A stretch of 64,000 bases of DNA from Salininema proteolyticum (GCF_042685645.1 NZ_JBHUNX010000001.1:3658001-3722000), one strand, 5' to 3'. Positions 1 to 9,102 are shown, numbered from the stretch's first letter. Made by a program: numbers and translations. Notes: generated by a model not told the origin, from the sequence alone.

Positions 1-108
1 ATGCTGGGGAGCAGGAGTGGTCACAGGCGCGGTGGCGAGCCGGGCTTGCGCGCTGTAGGCGAGAACGAGGCACGCAATGGCTCCGACGCTGAAGAGAAGT
101 GTGGTCAT
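1..108 (-). CDS. N-terminal fragment of a small membrane or exported protein, cut by the window edge
   Basis: Only the first 36 codons are inside the window. They begin at an ATG whose bases overlap the TGA of the 85-residue gene upstream (ATGA, 105-108), which implies translational coupling. The visible residues start MTTLLFSVGAIACLVLAY and form one hydrophobic stretch, so the product is probably membrane-inserted or has a signal peptide. No family can be named from this fragment. Confidence 0.5.
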   Translation of the reverse strand, partial: MTTLLFSVGAIACLVLAYSAQARLATAPVTTPAPQH

Positions 109-362
109 CGGCGGCCCCCCTGACCGGGGATGTCGCGGCGGTACTCCTCCGCCACGCCGGCGGCGATCGCCTCGCGCCGAATGCGCTCGCGGTCGGCGGC
201 GGGAATGATCCGGTCGTCGCAGAGGCGGATCCAGCCTTTGCCGAGATGGACAATACCGGCGAACTCGTGGTCGACCATGAGCCAGAGGATGTTGGCGGCG
301 ATGCGGCGGACGGTGACGACCGTGAAGGCTCCCAGAGGGAGTGTCTTCAGTACTGTGGGCAT
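105..362 (-). CDS. Hypothetical protein, 85 aa
   Basis: A short open frame of 85 residues on the minus strand, basic and with a hydrophobic middle (VVTVRRIAANILWLMV) but no clear membrane segment. Its stop codon overlaps the start of the next gene (ATGA), typical of a small two-gene operon running out of the window. I do not recognise the family. Small coupled genes of this sort are common in integrated actinobacterial plasmids and prophages, which would suit the accessory character of this end of the window, but that is inference. The sense reading on the opposite strand at the same position lacks a recognisable domain. Confidence 0.45.
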   Translation of the reverse strand: MPTVLKTLPLGAFTVVTVRRIAANILWLMVDHEFAGIVHLGKGWIRLCDDRIIPAADRERIRREAIAAGVAEEYRRDIPGQGGRR

Positions 363-799
363 GGAGAACCAGCCCTTTCTCCTGCGTATGAGCGCAGGGA
401 AGTTTCAGGATGTGTGCAACGGGACGCGCTGGAAGCAGCGCGGGATGGACGCATGGGCGTGACGCGCCGTGTGCGATCGGAATGCGGCTGGAATCAAGCC
501 GTGGACTGCACTAGGATCGGTAAGTGCAATGCCCTCCTTCGGGAGTGGGTTTGTGATCGGCGGTCCGCCAGCTTTCAGTGACCAAACTTCCGTCTGGCGG
601 ACCGCTGCCCGAGCGCATTGGATATCCGCTCCAGGCCCCGCGCAGTCATCGGGACTACTCGGCATCCTTCAGCGTTGCCGAACTCGATCGGCGAAGTCAA
701 CGACATCCCGTGCGTGTCGCCGAAAGCGTCCACTTGACAGCCGACACTCCCGACGCGCCGTGTTCGCAGATGCGCTGCGGTTCGGTAAAGTCCGTTGCT
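363..799. other. Region without a convincing gene
   Basis: About 440 bp between the minus-strand small genes and the broken gene at 800. Open frames here are short, overlap in several frames and lack a clear ribosome binding site. The only structure I see is the 12-bp inverted repeat at 560-605. It may be decayed coding DNA. Confidence 0.5.
560..605. repeat. Inverted repeat, 12-bp perfect arms, 22-bp spacer
   Basis: The arms GCGGTCCGCCAG (560-571) and CTGGCGGACCGC (594-605) are exact reverse complements around a 22-bp AT-richer spacer. It lies in a stretch with no gene. It could be a terminator without a T-run, an operator, or the remains of a mobile-element end. Confidence 0.6.
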
Positions 800-1569
800 A
801 TGGGGAAATCCAGAAAGACCGGGGCGCGCAAGAGAAAGCCGGACGTGCGAGAGTTCGTCGCCTCCATGCCGAACGACAAACTCGTCAACCTCGTTCTCGA
901 CCTCGCGCGGGAGGACGAAGGGCTCATGGCTCACTTGGAACGCCAGGCCGCTCTGGCCGTAGCGCAGGGAACGAACTCCATCAACAAACTGCTGCGAACG
1001 GTCGATGACGCGCTCGTCACCAACTATTACCTGGAAGAATACGAGCGGGCTAACTACGTCTCCGCGATCTGGGACTTCAGCGAGCAGGTCGAGAAGCTGG
1101 TGGAGCAGGGCCGCGCTGCGGACGCAGTGGAACTGGCGCGGTATGCGGTCGACCGGGTCCGTGAGAACTGGGAGATGGCCGAGGGCGAGTGCGAAGTGGC
1201 CGATGCCGCAAGCGACCTCGCCGAATCGCATCTGAAGGCCTGCGAGGCGGCGAAGGCCGATCCCGTCGAGACCGCCGAATGGCTCGCGGCGCACCAGCTG
1301 GAGGACAACACCATCCCGGACTTGAAGCTGTCGCAGTTCGAGAAGATCCTTGGGAGCAAGGGCTTCGAGACGAGGCGGTCTCATTGATCACCCAGGGCTG
1401 GAAACCCGACTATGGCAGGGCGGCCGAGATGGTCGCGCTCGCAGCGGAGTGCCTCGACCTCGCGGAAGGACAGGGCGCCGGAGACGCGTATGTAGAGGAG
1501 GTCCGCAATGGCCATCGCCGCAGGCGCAACTTTATGAAAGCGTTGGACGAGCGGTTCGCCGGCGCCTGA
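800..1569 (+). pseudogene. Frameshifted gene, resembling the C-terminal region of SWIM zinc-finger/DUF6880-type proteins
   Basis: Reading from the ATG at 800 gives MGKSRKTGARKRKPDVREF and then a helical sequence (LVNLVLDLAREDEGLMAHLE) until a stop at 1387. A second frame continues the same kind of protein to 1569 (LITQGWKPDYGRAAEMVAL, ending HRRRRNFMKALDERFAGA). Joining them needs one indel at about 1350-1375, after which one protein of roughly 255 residues is restored. The helical repeat and the closing HRRRRNF-type motif recall the tail found in actinobacterial SWIM zinc-finger proteins, but no CxCx(n)CxH zinc-finger residues are present here. The family link is a recollection of pattern, not a search result. 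The frameshift may be real decay or a sequencing error. Confidence 0.55.
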
Positions 1570-1615
1570 CGCCCGTCGCAGGCCGATGAAGACCTGCGAC
1601 GGTCGTCAGTGCTCT

Positions 1616-2766
1616 CTACTCCTGCGATGAGCTGAACGCTTCGGCCAGACGTCTGGGCAACGGCAGCTGACGTGGCAGCGGCGGAGTTCGGAACGACTCG
1701 GGCATGTGACGTTCGAGCAGCTTCTCACCATCGCGCGCCCAGGAGAAGTCCTTCCGCTTCAGGATGTGCGCGAACACGATGTCGGCGTGATCGGGGTTGC
1801 GCTCCGCGGCACGGCGCAGAGGCACCGGCCCGGTCTCGTCGTCCTTCAGGTAGCTCTCCACGACCCGTCGCCCCTCATGGCGTCTGACCAGGCGCGGTTC
1901 AGCGAAGACATCGAGGAGACGGCCGTAGTCGTACAGAAGTCGCAGGCCATCGAGCTCGTCGTACATCAGGCCCACCGTCTCCACTCCGGTGAGATCGTGG
2001 GCAGAAAGGTCGAATCCGCTGTCGCGCAGGAATTTCTCCCCGAGTGCGGCGCCGTGCCGGTGGAGCCAGAACTCCCGGATGCGATCGGCCGCCTCACCGA
2101 CGGGGAACACCACTGTGTCCGATCCGAAATAGGCGGTGAACTCCGCGCTGTCCTCCTTCTGCTTGTCCCAGCCCTTGGCGAGGAATTCGGGATTGCGGAA
2201 AACGGTCGAGGGAAACCGAGTTGCCCAGTCCGCCGCCCATCGGAGCGCGGCCTGGGCATCGCTCTCTTCGAAGCGGAGCTGGGTCCCGCTCAGCACCCAC
2301 AGACCGCCTACGGGCAGGAGCCGGGCGAACAGATACGGGCAGCCGGCGAAGGACTCGGCTGCTTCGGCCCCCATGGTCACCTCGGCGTCGTACTCCAACT
2401 CGTCGGCGACCCCCTTCAAGTGCAGAGTCGCACCGTCGACGCCCAGATTGTCGAAAACCTGGACGACCGCGCCGCCCTCCCAGGACCTCGCCAGCCCCAC
2501 CTCCTCGTCGGACAAGTCCCGACGCGTGAGGAGGAAGTGCTCGATGAAAGTCTTGCCCCTGATCAGGTCGTCAGAGGTGATGAAGATGTCGTGTAGAAAT
2601 TCGTCTGGTCGATATCGACCATCCTCTGATTCCCGATCACCGTGGCCGCCCACTCGTCTCGCAGTGGGCCGTTATAGGCGAAATCGACCAGGTCATTCTT
2701 CAAACGCGAGTACTGTTCCAGCGCAGTCTCCTTGTCCAGGAGTGCGTTTTGATCGTCATTCTGCAC
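1616..2766 (-). pseudogene. Frameshifted gene of unknown function, third gene of the nuclease-like operon
   Basis: A GTG at 2766 opens a frame that reads MQNDDQNALLDKETALEQYS and continues to IDQTNF, where it drifts into nonsense. A second frame, open from 2653 to 1616, takes over with FLHDIFITSDDLIRGKTFIE. One indel near 2600-2615 restores a single protein of about 380 residues, acidic and mostly alpha/beta, without membrane segments. Only 52 bp separate its start from the stop of the gene upstream, so it belongs to the same operon as the 385-residue and DUF4365-like genes. I do not recognise the family. If the indel is a sequencing error, the gene would be intact and the three-gene operon complete. 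Confidence 0.55.
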
Positions 2767-2818
2767 AGTGGCAGTCTACCGGCGTGCTGTCCGGCCTCCC
2801 CGCCCCGATTGTCCGATC

Positions 2819-3976
2819 CTACTGGTCGGGCAATCTGATCACCTCGAACCGGCCGTCCTCTCGAATGGTGATCTCCATTCGGCCGCGCTTCTTCTGGAGG
2901 ACGCCCGCAACGGTGACTTCGTGATCCAAGGTCTGCGCGCGGAAGGCTCGATTGTACTGCTCAGGAGAGCATTCGACCCAGTAGTACGGCATCCGCTTCT
3001 GGGGCCGATCCGGCGGAGGTGTCTCCCTGACACGGAATAGATACGGATCGTTGGCCTTATGGGACAACGTTGTCACCTTGCCGGTGACCTGGACGAACTT
3101 GCCCACACGAAGATCTCTGATGGACTCCGCCAACTTGCCCAGTCGTTTGCCGGCACCGTCGGGGAATCTCAATTCGACGGCCGGAAGCGGATCCAGGCCG
3201 TCGAAGGCCCAGGCAAACCGAGCGCTGAACGGTGCTTGCTCGTTCCTGAGCGACAGCGAACGGAGAGAATCGCAAAGGTTGCTCGACACACCCTGCTCGA
3301 CGAGTTCGAACGCGAGCCCGGCACTGCCCCTCTCTGCTCCTGAGTCAGAGCCGAACGCGGCGTTGCGAAGTGCGCCCAAGGACTTGCTGAGCCTGTTGAC
3401 CATGTGACGCGATGAGGTCCCACGATCGCCGGATGGCTCCGACGTGCCGTCGATTCCAATGCAAGAGCTTCGCTGCTGAGGAGGCGCCGGAGGCAGCGGC
3501 ATCCGGACATGGAAACGGTAGCTGCCGGGCGAGGTCGGGCCGATTTCGAGGTGGCGCGTCAAAGCGTGGACCTTTGTGCCGGCCCGGTTCTCAAAGGTCG
3601 GCTGGTGGCCCTCGATCTCGCTCCTCGCCGAGTACCGATAGGAATCGAGGAGGCCTTTGAGCACATCGATCGCCTCCTGCATCCCGATTCTTCCACTGGG
3701 TTTGTCCGGCTCGACGCGGTACTCCTGCGTGTCGCACCGTGCGTTGGAGAGTTTGGAGAGAACATCCGCAGGGGTGGTGTTCTCCGCTTCGGCAATGGTT
3801 CTGACAGCATCTTGATAGCGGAGCGCGCCATCCCCCATAGGCTCGATGGGAAGGGCGGCAGCCCGGGCGGTCGGAGGATGTCCCCAGATCTCGCTGCCCC
3901 GCCACACCTCGGGCTGAAGGTGCCAACCCTCCGCCCGGAGGTAGGCCCTGAGCGTGTCGAACTCGCGCTGGTTCAC
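2819..3976 (-). CDS. Protein of unknown function, 385 aa, second gene of the nuclease-like operon
   Basis: The GTG start overlaps the TGA of the upstream DUF4365-like gene (3973-3976), so the two are translationally coupled. The N-terminal third (residues 1-150) is a compact alpha/beta region with tryptophans (GWHLQPEVWRGSEIWGHP) and a helical stretch (ALRYQDAVRTIAEAEN). The middle (about 165-200) is Ser/Pro/Gly-rich and probably a linker. The C-terminal 120 residues (VGKFVQVTGKVTTL, LDHEVTVAGVLQKKRGR) look like beta-rich OB-fold-type strands. No catalytic motif is obvious. The tight coupling to a nuclease-fold protein and the divergent helicase suggest a role in a defence or DNA-handling system, as a sensor or accessory subunit. 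That is inference from context. Confidence 0.7.
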   Translation of the reverse strand: MNQREFDTLRAYLRAEGWHLQPEVWRGSEIWGHPPTARAAALPIEPMGDGALRYQDAVRTIAEAENTTPADVLSKLSNARCDTQEYRVEPDKPSGRIGMQEAIDVLKGLLDSYRYSARSEIEGHQPTFENRAGTKVHALTRHLEIGPTSPGSYRFHVRMPLPPAPPQQRSSCIGIDGTSEPSGDRGTSSRHMVNRLSKSLGALRNAAFGSDSGAERGSAGLAFELVEQGVSSNLCDSLRSLSLRNEQAPFSARFAWAFDGLDPLPAVELRFPDGAGKRLGKLAESIRDLRVGKFVQVTGKVTTLSHKANDPYLFRVRETPPPDRPQKRMPYYWVECSPEQYNRAFRAQTLDHEVTVAGVLQKKRGRMEITIREDGRFEVIRLPDQ

Positions 3977-4527
3977 CTTCCTGGCACCTCCTCCAGATAT
4001 CGCGGCCCGATCGGGACTTCGGCTTCCACCAGGTCGCGGATATTGTGCTGCGTGACCAGCTGCCGACGGGGGATCTCAAGTGAGACCGCGCTCTGAGGGT
4101 GCCCGTCCGCGCGTTCACAGGTGTCGATCCGATAGTAGTGCGCCCGGTATTTCAGCAACAGCCCCTCACCGGTCTGCTCAGTGAAGGGTACGTTCAGGGG
4201 AGGGACGCACACCACGATTACGTAACCGGGGTCGTGGGCATGGCCGCCTGAGGCGATCATGTTGTGCTGGGCCACGGTCATCCGGTTGAATGTGAAAGAG
4301 TCCCCTTTGCCCTTGTCACCCTGGAATGTCTTGACCTGGAACGACGCGCTCACATCGACCTTGTACCCGGCCTTCGTGGCCTTCTTCATGGTGAGGGTGC
4401 AGTCCCAGCCGTCCCGGTCGGGCTGGTGCGGCTTGTAGGTGAGTCCTGCCGCGGACGCGAGAACATGCATCCAGGATTCTCCGAACTCACCACGATATCC
4501 ATAATCATGATCCGCGCCGTCCGACAT
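3973..4527 (-). CDS. DUF4365-like protein with a probable PD-(D/E)XK nuclease fold
   Basis: 184 residues. The opening pattern, GYRGEFGESWMHVLASAAG, then DRDGWDCTL, and later FQVKTFQG, is that of the restriction-endonuclease-like core: a helix with an early Glu, Asp in a GWD strand, and a Q-x-K strand. This is the arrangement of DUF4365-type proteins. I chose the ATG at 4527 because GGGAGG sits five bases ahead; a GTG at 4530 is too close. It is the first gene of a minus-strand operon, with a possible TATGAT -10 (complement of about 4644-4649) roughly 115 bp upstream. The predicted job is DNA or RNA cleavage, probably conditional, with the two genes behind it. The nuclease assignment rests on motif reading only. 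Confidence 0.6.
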   Translation of the reverse strand: MSDGADHDYGYRGEFGESWMHVLASAAGLTYKPHQPDRDGWDCTLTMKKATKAGYKVDVSASFQVKTFQGDKGKGDSFTFNRMTVAQHNMIASGGHAHDPGYVIVVCVPPLNVPFTEQTGEGLLLKYRAHYYRIDTCERADGHPQSAVSLEIPRRQLVTQHNIRDLVEAEVPIGPRYLEEVPGR

Positions 4528-4665
4528 CACAGCCTCCCGGCAGGTTCGGAAGAACGGACAGAGGACCGGAATCGGCGCCCGGGGGATGGGAGCATTCTCA
4601 CCGCCTTGTGCGACATGGCAAAATGATGAACGTAACGAATATGTATCATAAGGGACGAATCGCTA

Positions 4666-4911
4666 TTGGGCAAGCCGCGTTCCCCGTCAGCGAGCGCCAG
4701 TGAGGTCGCACCGGAACAACTTCGCCGGGCTCAATTGTCGTGGCCGCCTCCAGACATCGAAGCGCCCGATGTCTTGGCACACACAGGTTACGCTGCGCAG
4801 ATGAATCTGTGGCCACCCCGTATCGATCTCGATATCCTGGGCGGAAGAATCGGGTTCCGCAGCCCGGCATTCCATAACGCGCTCGTCCCTAGAGGAGGAC
4901 ATCAATCATGA
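4666..4911 (+). CDS. Possible small gene overlapping the helicase start, 81 aa
   Basis: A TTG-initiated frame of 81 codons ends in a TGA that overlaps the ATG of the helicase (ATGA at 4908-4911). That overlap and a reasonable third-position GC content make it more plausible than a random frame. No strong ribosome binding site precedes the TTG, and no in-frame ATG or GTG follows the upstream stop at 4633. The residues are Pro- and aromatic-rich (WPPPDIEAPDVLAHTGY). If real, it could be a partner of the RelE-like domain in the helicase. It may equally be noncoding leader. Confidence 0.25.
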   Translation: MGKPRSPSASASEVAPEQLRRAQLSWPPPDIEAPDVLAHTGYAAQMNLWPPRIDLDILGGRIGFRSPAFHNALVPRGGHQS

Positions 4912-7010
4912 CCGCTGATTGGCAGGTCACGCTCCACCCCAGGTTCAGCAGGGACGCGTCCAAATTCTCCGGGGAGGACCGCAAACGGATCGACGCCCTC
5001 GCGCTAAAGCTCATGAACGGGCTTGAGAGGAACGGAATCCATCTCGAGCCCTTGCAGAACGTCCCTGACCGGCGCATGCGGAGCGCACGGGTGACACGCG
5101 CCATCCGGGCCATGGTATTCTATGACCCTCCCCACCTGGTTCTCTTTGGAGTCGACCAGCATGACAAGGCGTACGACCGCATACAGAGAACGCGTTTCGA
5201 TGTCGGTGAATTGTTTGGCAATCTAGAGGTGACCGAGGTCGCCCCGACGATCGAACACCGCTCTGAATCCAGTGGGAACTCAGACGAGCGTTCCCTCTTC
5301 AGTCCGTGGACAGACCGAGAGCTGACCGATCTCGGAATCGCCGGCGGGCTCCTCCCCTCACTTCGCCTGCTGCAAACCGAGGGCGACCTGCTGGGACTGG
5401 TTGAAGACCTCACGCCGCTGACCTCGCAGATCCTCGTCCATCTGGCGGCCGGCGAACCCTATGACGACATTCTGGAGTCGATCACCAGGCCGTCGGTCTC
5501 CGAGGAACCGGTGGACACGGGAGATTTGTCGGCCGCGATCGCTCGTCCGGCCTCGGGGCTCACGACAGTGGACGAACACGTCAAGATCATGCTCGATAAG
5601 GGGTTCGAGGAGTGGCAGGTATTCCTGCATCCAACGCAGCGGGATATCGTGGACCGGCGCTACAACGGACCGGCGAGGGTGACAGGAGGACCGGGAACGG
5701 GCAAAACAGTCGTCGCTCTGCATCGAGCGGTCAAACTGGCCCGTGAACTGCCCGAGGTCGGGGAACAGAGAATCCTGGTTACGACGTATACCAAGCGGCT
5801 GACCAATGACCTGCAGTGGAAGCTCGCACGACTAGCCGCTCCGGGGGAGCTGGACAGAATCGACGTCGTCAACATCGACAAGCTTGCCTATGACGTGGCA
5901 GCCCGATCGGCAGCAGCCCCGGTACGGCTCCGCTGGGACGACCATGCCGCGCTGTCACGGGCCAAACTCATCTGCAAAGACTCGGTCGATCCCGATTTCC
6001 TGGTCGACGAGTGGAAGAACGTCATCCTCGCACAACTCATTCGAACTCAAAACGAATATTTCGCAGCTTCCAGGGTAGGCCGCGGAAAGCGGCTTGGCAG
6101 AGCGGACCGTGCGAGGATCTGGGAGCTCGTGCAGACACTCGAACAGGACCTCCAGGATGAAGGAGTGCGGACCGGCGATCAGATGGTGGTCGATGCGGCT
6201 CTTCACGAGGAAAACCGGCGGTGGCGCGAGCCTCGGAAGTATCGGCATGTCATCATCGACGAGGCGCAGGATCTGAACCGGGCGCATTGGCGCCTCCTCA
6301 GGGCGCTCTGCGAAGAGGGGCCGGACGACATGTTCATCGCCGGCGACAGCTTCCAACGGCTGTACCGCGATCCGATCCGCCTAACCCCATTGGGCGTCCA
6401 TATTGTAGGACGGAGTCGCCATCTGACATTGAACTACCGGACGACACGGCAGATAGTGGCCAAAGCTCTCAGTATCATGAGCTCCGCCGGCGACGGCGCA
6501 GAAGGTGAGACTCTCGCAGGGTACCAATCGGTCCTGGCCGGTGCGAACCCGAGGTTCCAAGCCTTCTCCGGTAGCGGAGACTTGACGAGCGCTTGTGTGG
6601 AACAAGTGAATACCTGGCTCGACCAGGGCGCTGCTCCGAGTTCGATCGTAGTCTGTGCCCCTACTCGCGGATCCCTGTTGACAGGAATAGTCGAAGCTCT
6701 CCATCAAGCTCAGGTGCCGGCTCGCCTGATCGGAGACGGGAACGCCGAATACGAAGGCGTTCATGTGGCCACCGCGAACAGCCTCAAAGGAACCGAATAT
6801 GGCCGAGTACTGCTCACCGGGGTCTCTGCGGATGAGTTCCCTCGACGATTTGCCACTCGGCTGGAGACAGTTGACAGAACAGCCCACGCACGTGCGCTGG
6901 AAAAGGAGCGCAACTTGCTATTCGTGGCAGCTACGCGAGCGCGGGAATCTCTCTCCGTATTCTGGAAAGGCGAGCCGAGCCATCTGCTGCGTCTTGACAC
7001 ACCGGCCTGA
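4908..7010 (+). CDS. UvrD-family DNA helicase with N-terminal RelE/ParE-like domain
   Basis: 700 residues; the ATG at 4908 follows AGAGGAGG. Residues 1-100 match the RelE/ParE toxin fold pattern: a helix pair, then RVTRAIRAMVFYDPPHLVLF and VDQHDKAYDRIQRTRF, corresponding to the R-x-x-Y core and HDxAY ending. A superfamily 1 helicase follows: Walker A GGPGTGKT near residue 260, motif II IIDEAQDL near 447, motif III GDSFQRLY, motif IV NYRTTRQI, and the C-terminal motif VAATRARE. Helicases with this N-terminal domain are known in actinobacteria, but their role is not settled. The gene is divergent from the DUF4365-like operon, giving a nuclease-plus-helicase pairing like that in phage-defence systems such as Gabija. 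It unwinds DNA in the cytoplasm; its substrate is unknown. Confidence 0.85.
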   Translation: MTADWQVTLHPRFSRDASKFSGEDRKRIDALALKLMNGLERNGIHLEPLQNVPDRRMRSARVTRAIRAMVFYDPPHLVLFGVDQHDKAYDRIQRTRFDVGELFGNLEVTEVAPTIEHRSESSGNSDERSLFSPWTDRELTDLGIAGGLLPSLRLLQTEGDLLGLVEDLTPLTSQILVHLAAGEPYDDILESITRPSVSEEPVDTGDLSAAIARPASGLTTVDEHVKIMLDKGFEEWQVFLHPTQRDIVDRRYNGPARVTGGPGTGKTVVALHRAVKLARELPEVGEQRILVTTYTKRLTNDLQWKLARLAAPGELDRIDVVNIDKLAYDVAARSAAAPVRLRWDDHAALSRAKLICKDSVDPDFLVDEWKNVILAQLIRTQNEYFAASRVGRGKRLGRADRARIWELVQTLEQDLQDEGVRTGDQMVVDAALHEENRRWREPRKYRHVIIDEAQDLNRAHWRLLRALCEEGPDDMFIAGDSFQRLYRDPIRLTPLGVHIVGRSRHLTLNYRTTRQIVAKALSIMSSAGDGAEGETLAGYQSVLAGANPRFQAFSGSGDLTSACVEQVNTWLDQGAAPSSIVVCAPTRGSLLTGIVEALHQAQVPARLIGDGNAEYEGVHVATANSLKGTEYGRVLLTGVSADEFPRRFATRLETVDRTAHARALEKERNLLFVAATRARESLSVFWKGEPSHLLRLDTPA

Positions 7011-7103
7011 TCCGAAGTTCTTCCCTCTTGGTCTACGTATCGGGCCGCAGCAGCCAGATCGCGAGGCGGACAGAGCAACACTACCGAACGAGGAGAGACC
7101 GAA

Positions 7104-7798
7104 GTGGTAGAACAGTCCGACATTTCCATTTCGGCAGAGATCAAGAAGGCCTGAGGCGGCCCCAAGCAGATCGCCAAGGCGCTGGAGATAAGCAAGGCTG
7201 AGGCGTCGCGGCTCCTGCGGAAGATGGCCGAGGGCCGGTTCGACAAGGCCCCCGCCAACCTGCCGTTGGTCGGGTGCTGGATCAACTCGGACTGGGCGGC
7301 CGGCCTCGACCTGAGCAACGCGCCCGAGTACGGCAAGGCGACCGATCTCGATGACATGCAAGGCTTCGCTCAGATCGTCGTGGCACGCCAGATCCACCCG
7401 CACCGCGTGGTGTGGACCAGTGTCCTCGTCGAGGTGTACTGCCTCGGCGTCAAAGACGCCATCCCGCCCAAGGAGTGCCGCACGGACAAACTCGACGCGG
7501 CCCTCGACCACGTCTACAGCGCGCACACTGGCCGCGAGCCGATCGACATCGACCTGGCCCGCGGCATCGTCTATGGCAGCGCGGCATGGAGTTCGAACCG
7601 CACAAGGACTTCGCCGCGGCACAGCCGCACCTCGGCCAGCAGCCCGAGAAGCTGCCCCGGAACGGGTTCGGTAGCAAAGAGAAACCCTTGTACATCAACG
7701 GCCCGCGCGACAACACGACGGTGATCCTGACCCAGCTGAAGCAGGTCTGCGGGGAGGGGAACTACGACACCTTCCTCATGGCGGGACCGCCGTCCTGA
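7104..7798 (+). pseudogene. Broken gene with in-frame TGA and a frameshift, HTH-like N-terminus
   Basis: A GTG at 7104 with AGGAGAG upstream starts VVEQSDISISAEIKKA and stops at TGA 7152-7154. The same frame then runs on without a break: GGPKQIAKALEISKAEASRL looks like a helix-turn-helix, followed by a domain containing NSDWAAGLDLSNAPEYGK. Near 7590 the reading must jump to another frame to give FEPHKDFAAAQPHLGQQPEK and the end GNYDTFLMAGPPS. Two lesions therefore interrupt one protein of about 230 residues. I do not know the family. A start at ATG 7224 could rescue part of it. Confidence 0.5.
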
Positions 7799-7811
7799 TC
7801 CGAAGTGCCCG

Positions 7812-9102
7812 TCAGGACGCCCGGAACCGCTCGCGGATCCGGACGTTTACCCCGTCGAGTGTGGGCTCGGTCGGCAGGTAGCACTCGCGGTCGATCTCAA
7901 GCTCGGCGAGTTCCCGCACGGCCTCCTCATGGTGCTCATGCGATGGATCGCTCAACGCCTCGCTCATGCTCTGAGTGGACACCGCCGCTGTCCTCCCGCG
8001 GTGCGGCCAGGTGGACCTTGGTACAGCGGGGGTACTGAGTGCCACCCGACGGGTCGTCGATCTTCTCAAGTTTGACCACGTGCTCCCAGTCGTCCCCGAA
8101 GTCATAGGTGTAAGTGATCTTGTCACCCGTCGCGGCGAGCACCTGGTCCAGCGAGACGTCTGCATCGTCACCGGTGAAGCCCAGGTCCTCGTCGGGATCG
8201 GCGAAACGCCCGCAGGGCGTTTCGAAGTCGTACAGGTGGTGTCCGTGCCAGTCGAAGACGGTCCGGATCAGGCTGTGCAGGTCGGCGAGAGAGGCATCGG
8301 CCATGACCTCAAGACGGCGCCAGATGGGAGGCTTGGCGCCCTTGATGTCGATCCGAAGGCGGTACACCGGCGTAGGCCCGGAACGGTCCGGCTCGGGCAG
8401 AACCGGACGCGGCGGAGCCCCGATAAGGGGCAGGAATTCGTCCTCGAACGAGGGCAGGCGACCGGACTCGACATGCTCACCGTGATCGGGAACGGGGCCG
8501 GACAGCCCGGCCTCATGGAAGTAGGCGGTCAGGATCGAGCACCAGGCGGGACGGCTCACCAGCTCGATCGCGTCCATCTCGTCGAGGTCGTCCACCTCTT
8601 CGGCGATGTCGGGCATGGCGTCGAGCCCCAGAGAGTCCCCATCCTCGCAATGCGCCAGCGCGGTGTGCGCGGCGCCGGGGAGGAGCGTCCACGCCTCGGA
8701 GCCGGACAGGTGCTCGACGTCAATGGTGTAGGGGATGTCCGGAACCATCCTGTCGATGAGACTCTGGCGCTCTGCGCCTGACAGGCCCGGTGGAAGTGGA
8801 GTGATGGGCACAATCGCGCCGCAGTCGCGATTGTCGAGGGTCACCGCGAAACCGAACTCACGGCCGGCGTGATGGAAGAAGGGGAGCACGATCTCCATGG
8901 ACCGCTCCTTCGACGACGAGAGACGAGCGAACTCCGCCGCGGTGAAGGGCCGGTCCGCCTCGTCCGCCCGCATGGGGAGCGAGGCCCCGTCGGTGAGCAG
9001 GGCCTGGACACGCGGTTCGGTCTCCTGTCTCAAATCAGCGTCGCGAAGCCCGAAGAGGGTCAGCAAGTCGAGGGAGGCCTCAGGACTCGGCAGGGAAGCC
9101 AT
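7812..9102 (-). pseudogene. Plasmid pRiA4b ORF-3-like protein (PF07929), C-terminus frameshifted
   Basis: The frame from 9102 codes for 388 residues. From about residue 245 it carries the pRiA4b ORF-3/IS1096 TnpR-like domain: VYRLRIDIKGAKPPIWRRLE, HSLIRTVFDWHGHHLYDF, then YTYDFGDDWEHVVKLEKI. The domain normally ends with ...DPSHEEHEE..., and that ending (ALSDPSHEHHEEAVRELAEL) is present but in another frame down to 7812, so a one-base shift at about 7968-7985 has cut it off. The N-terminal 240 residues are acidic and unrecognised. The family occurs on plasmids and next to transposons and its function is unknown. It reinforces the mobile-element character of this region. Confidence 0.65.

Noticed and set aside
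405..665. Minus-strand 86-codon gene in the left gap
   Set aside because: Composition is irregular, no Shine-Dalgarno precedes it and it overlaps the inverted repeat; it looks like noise.
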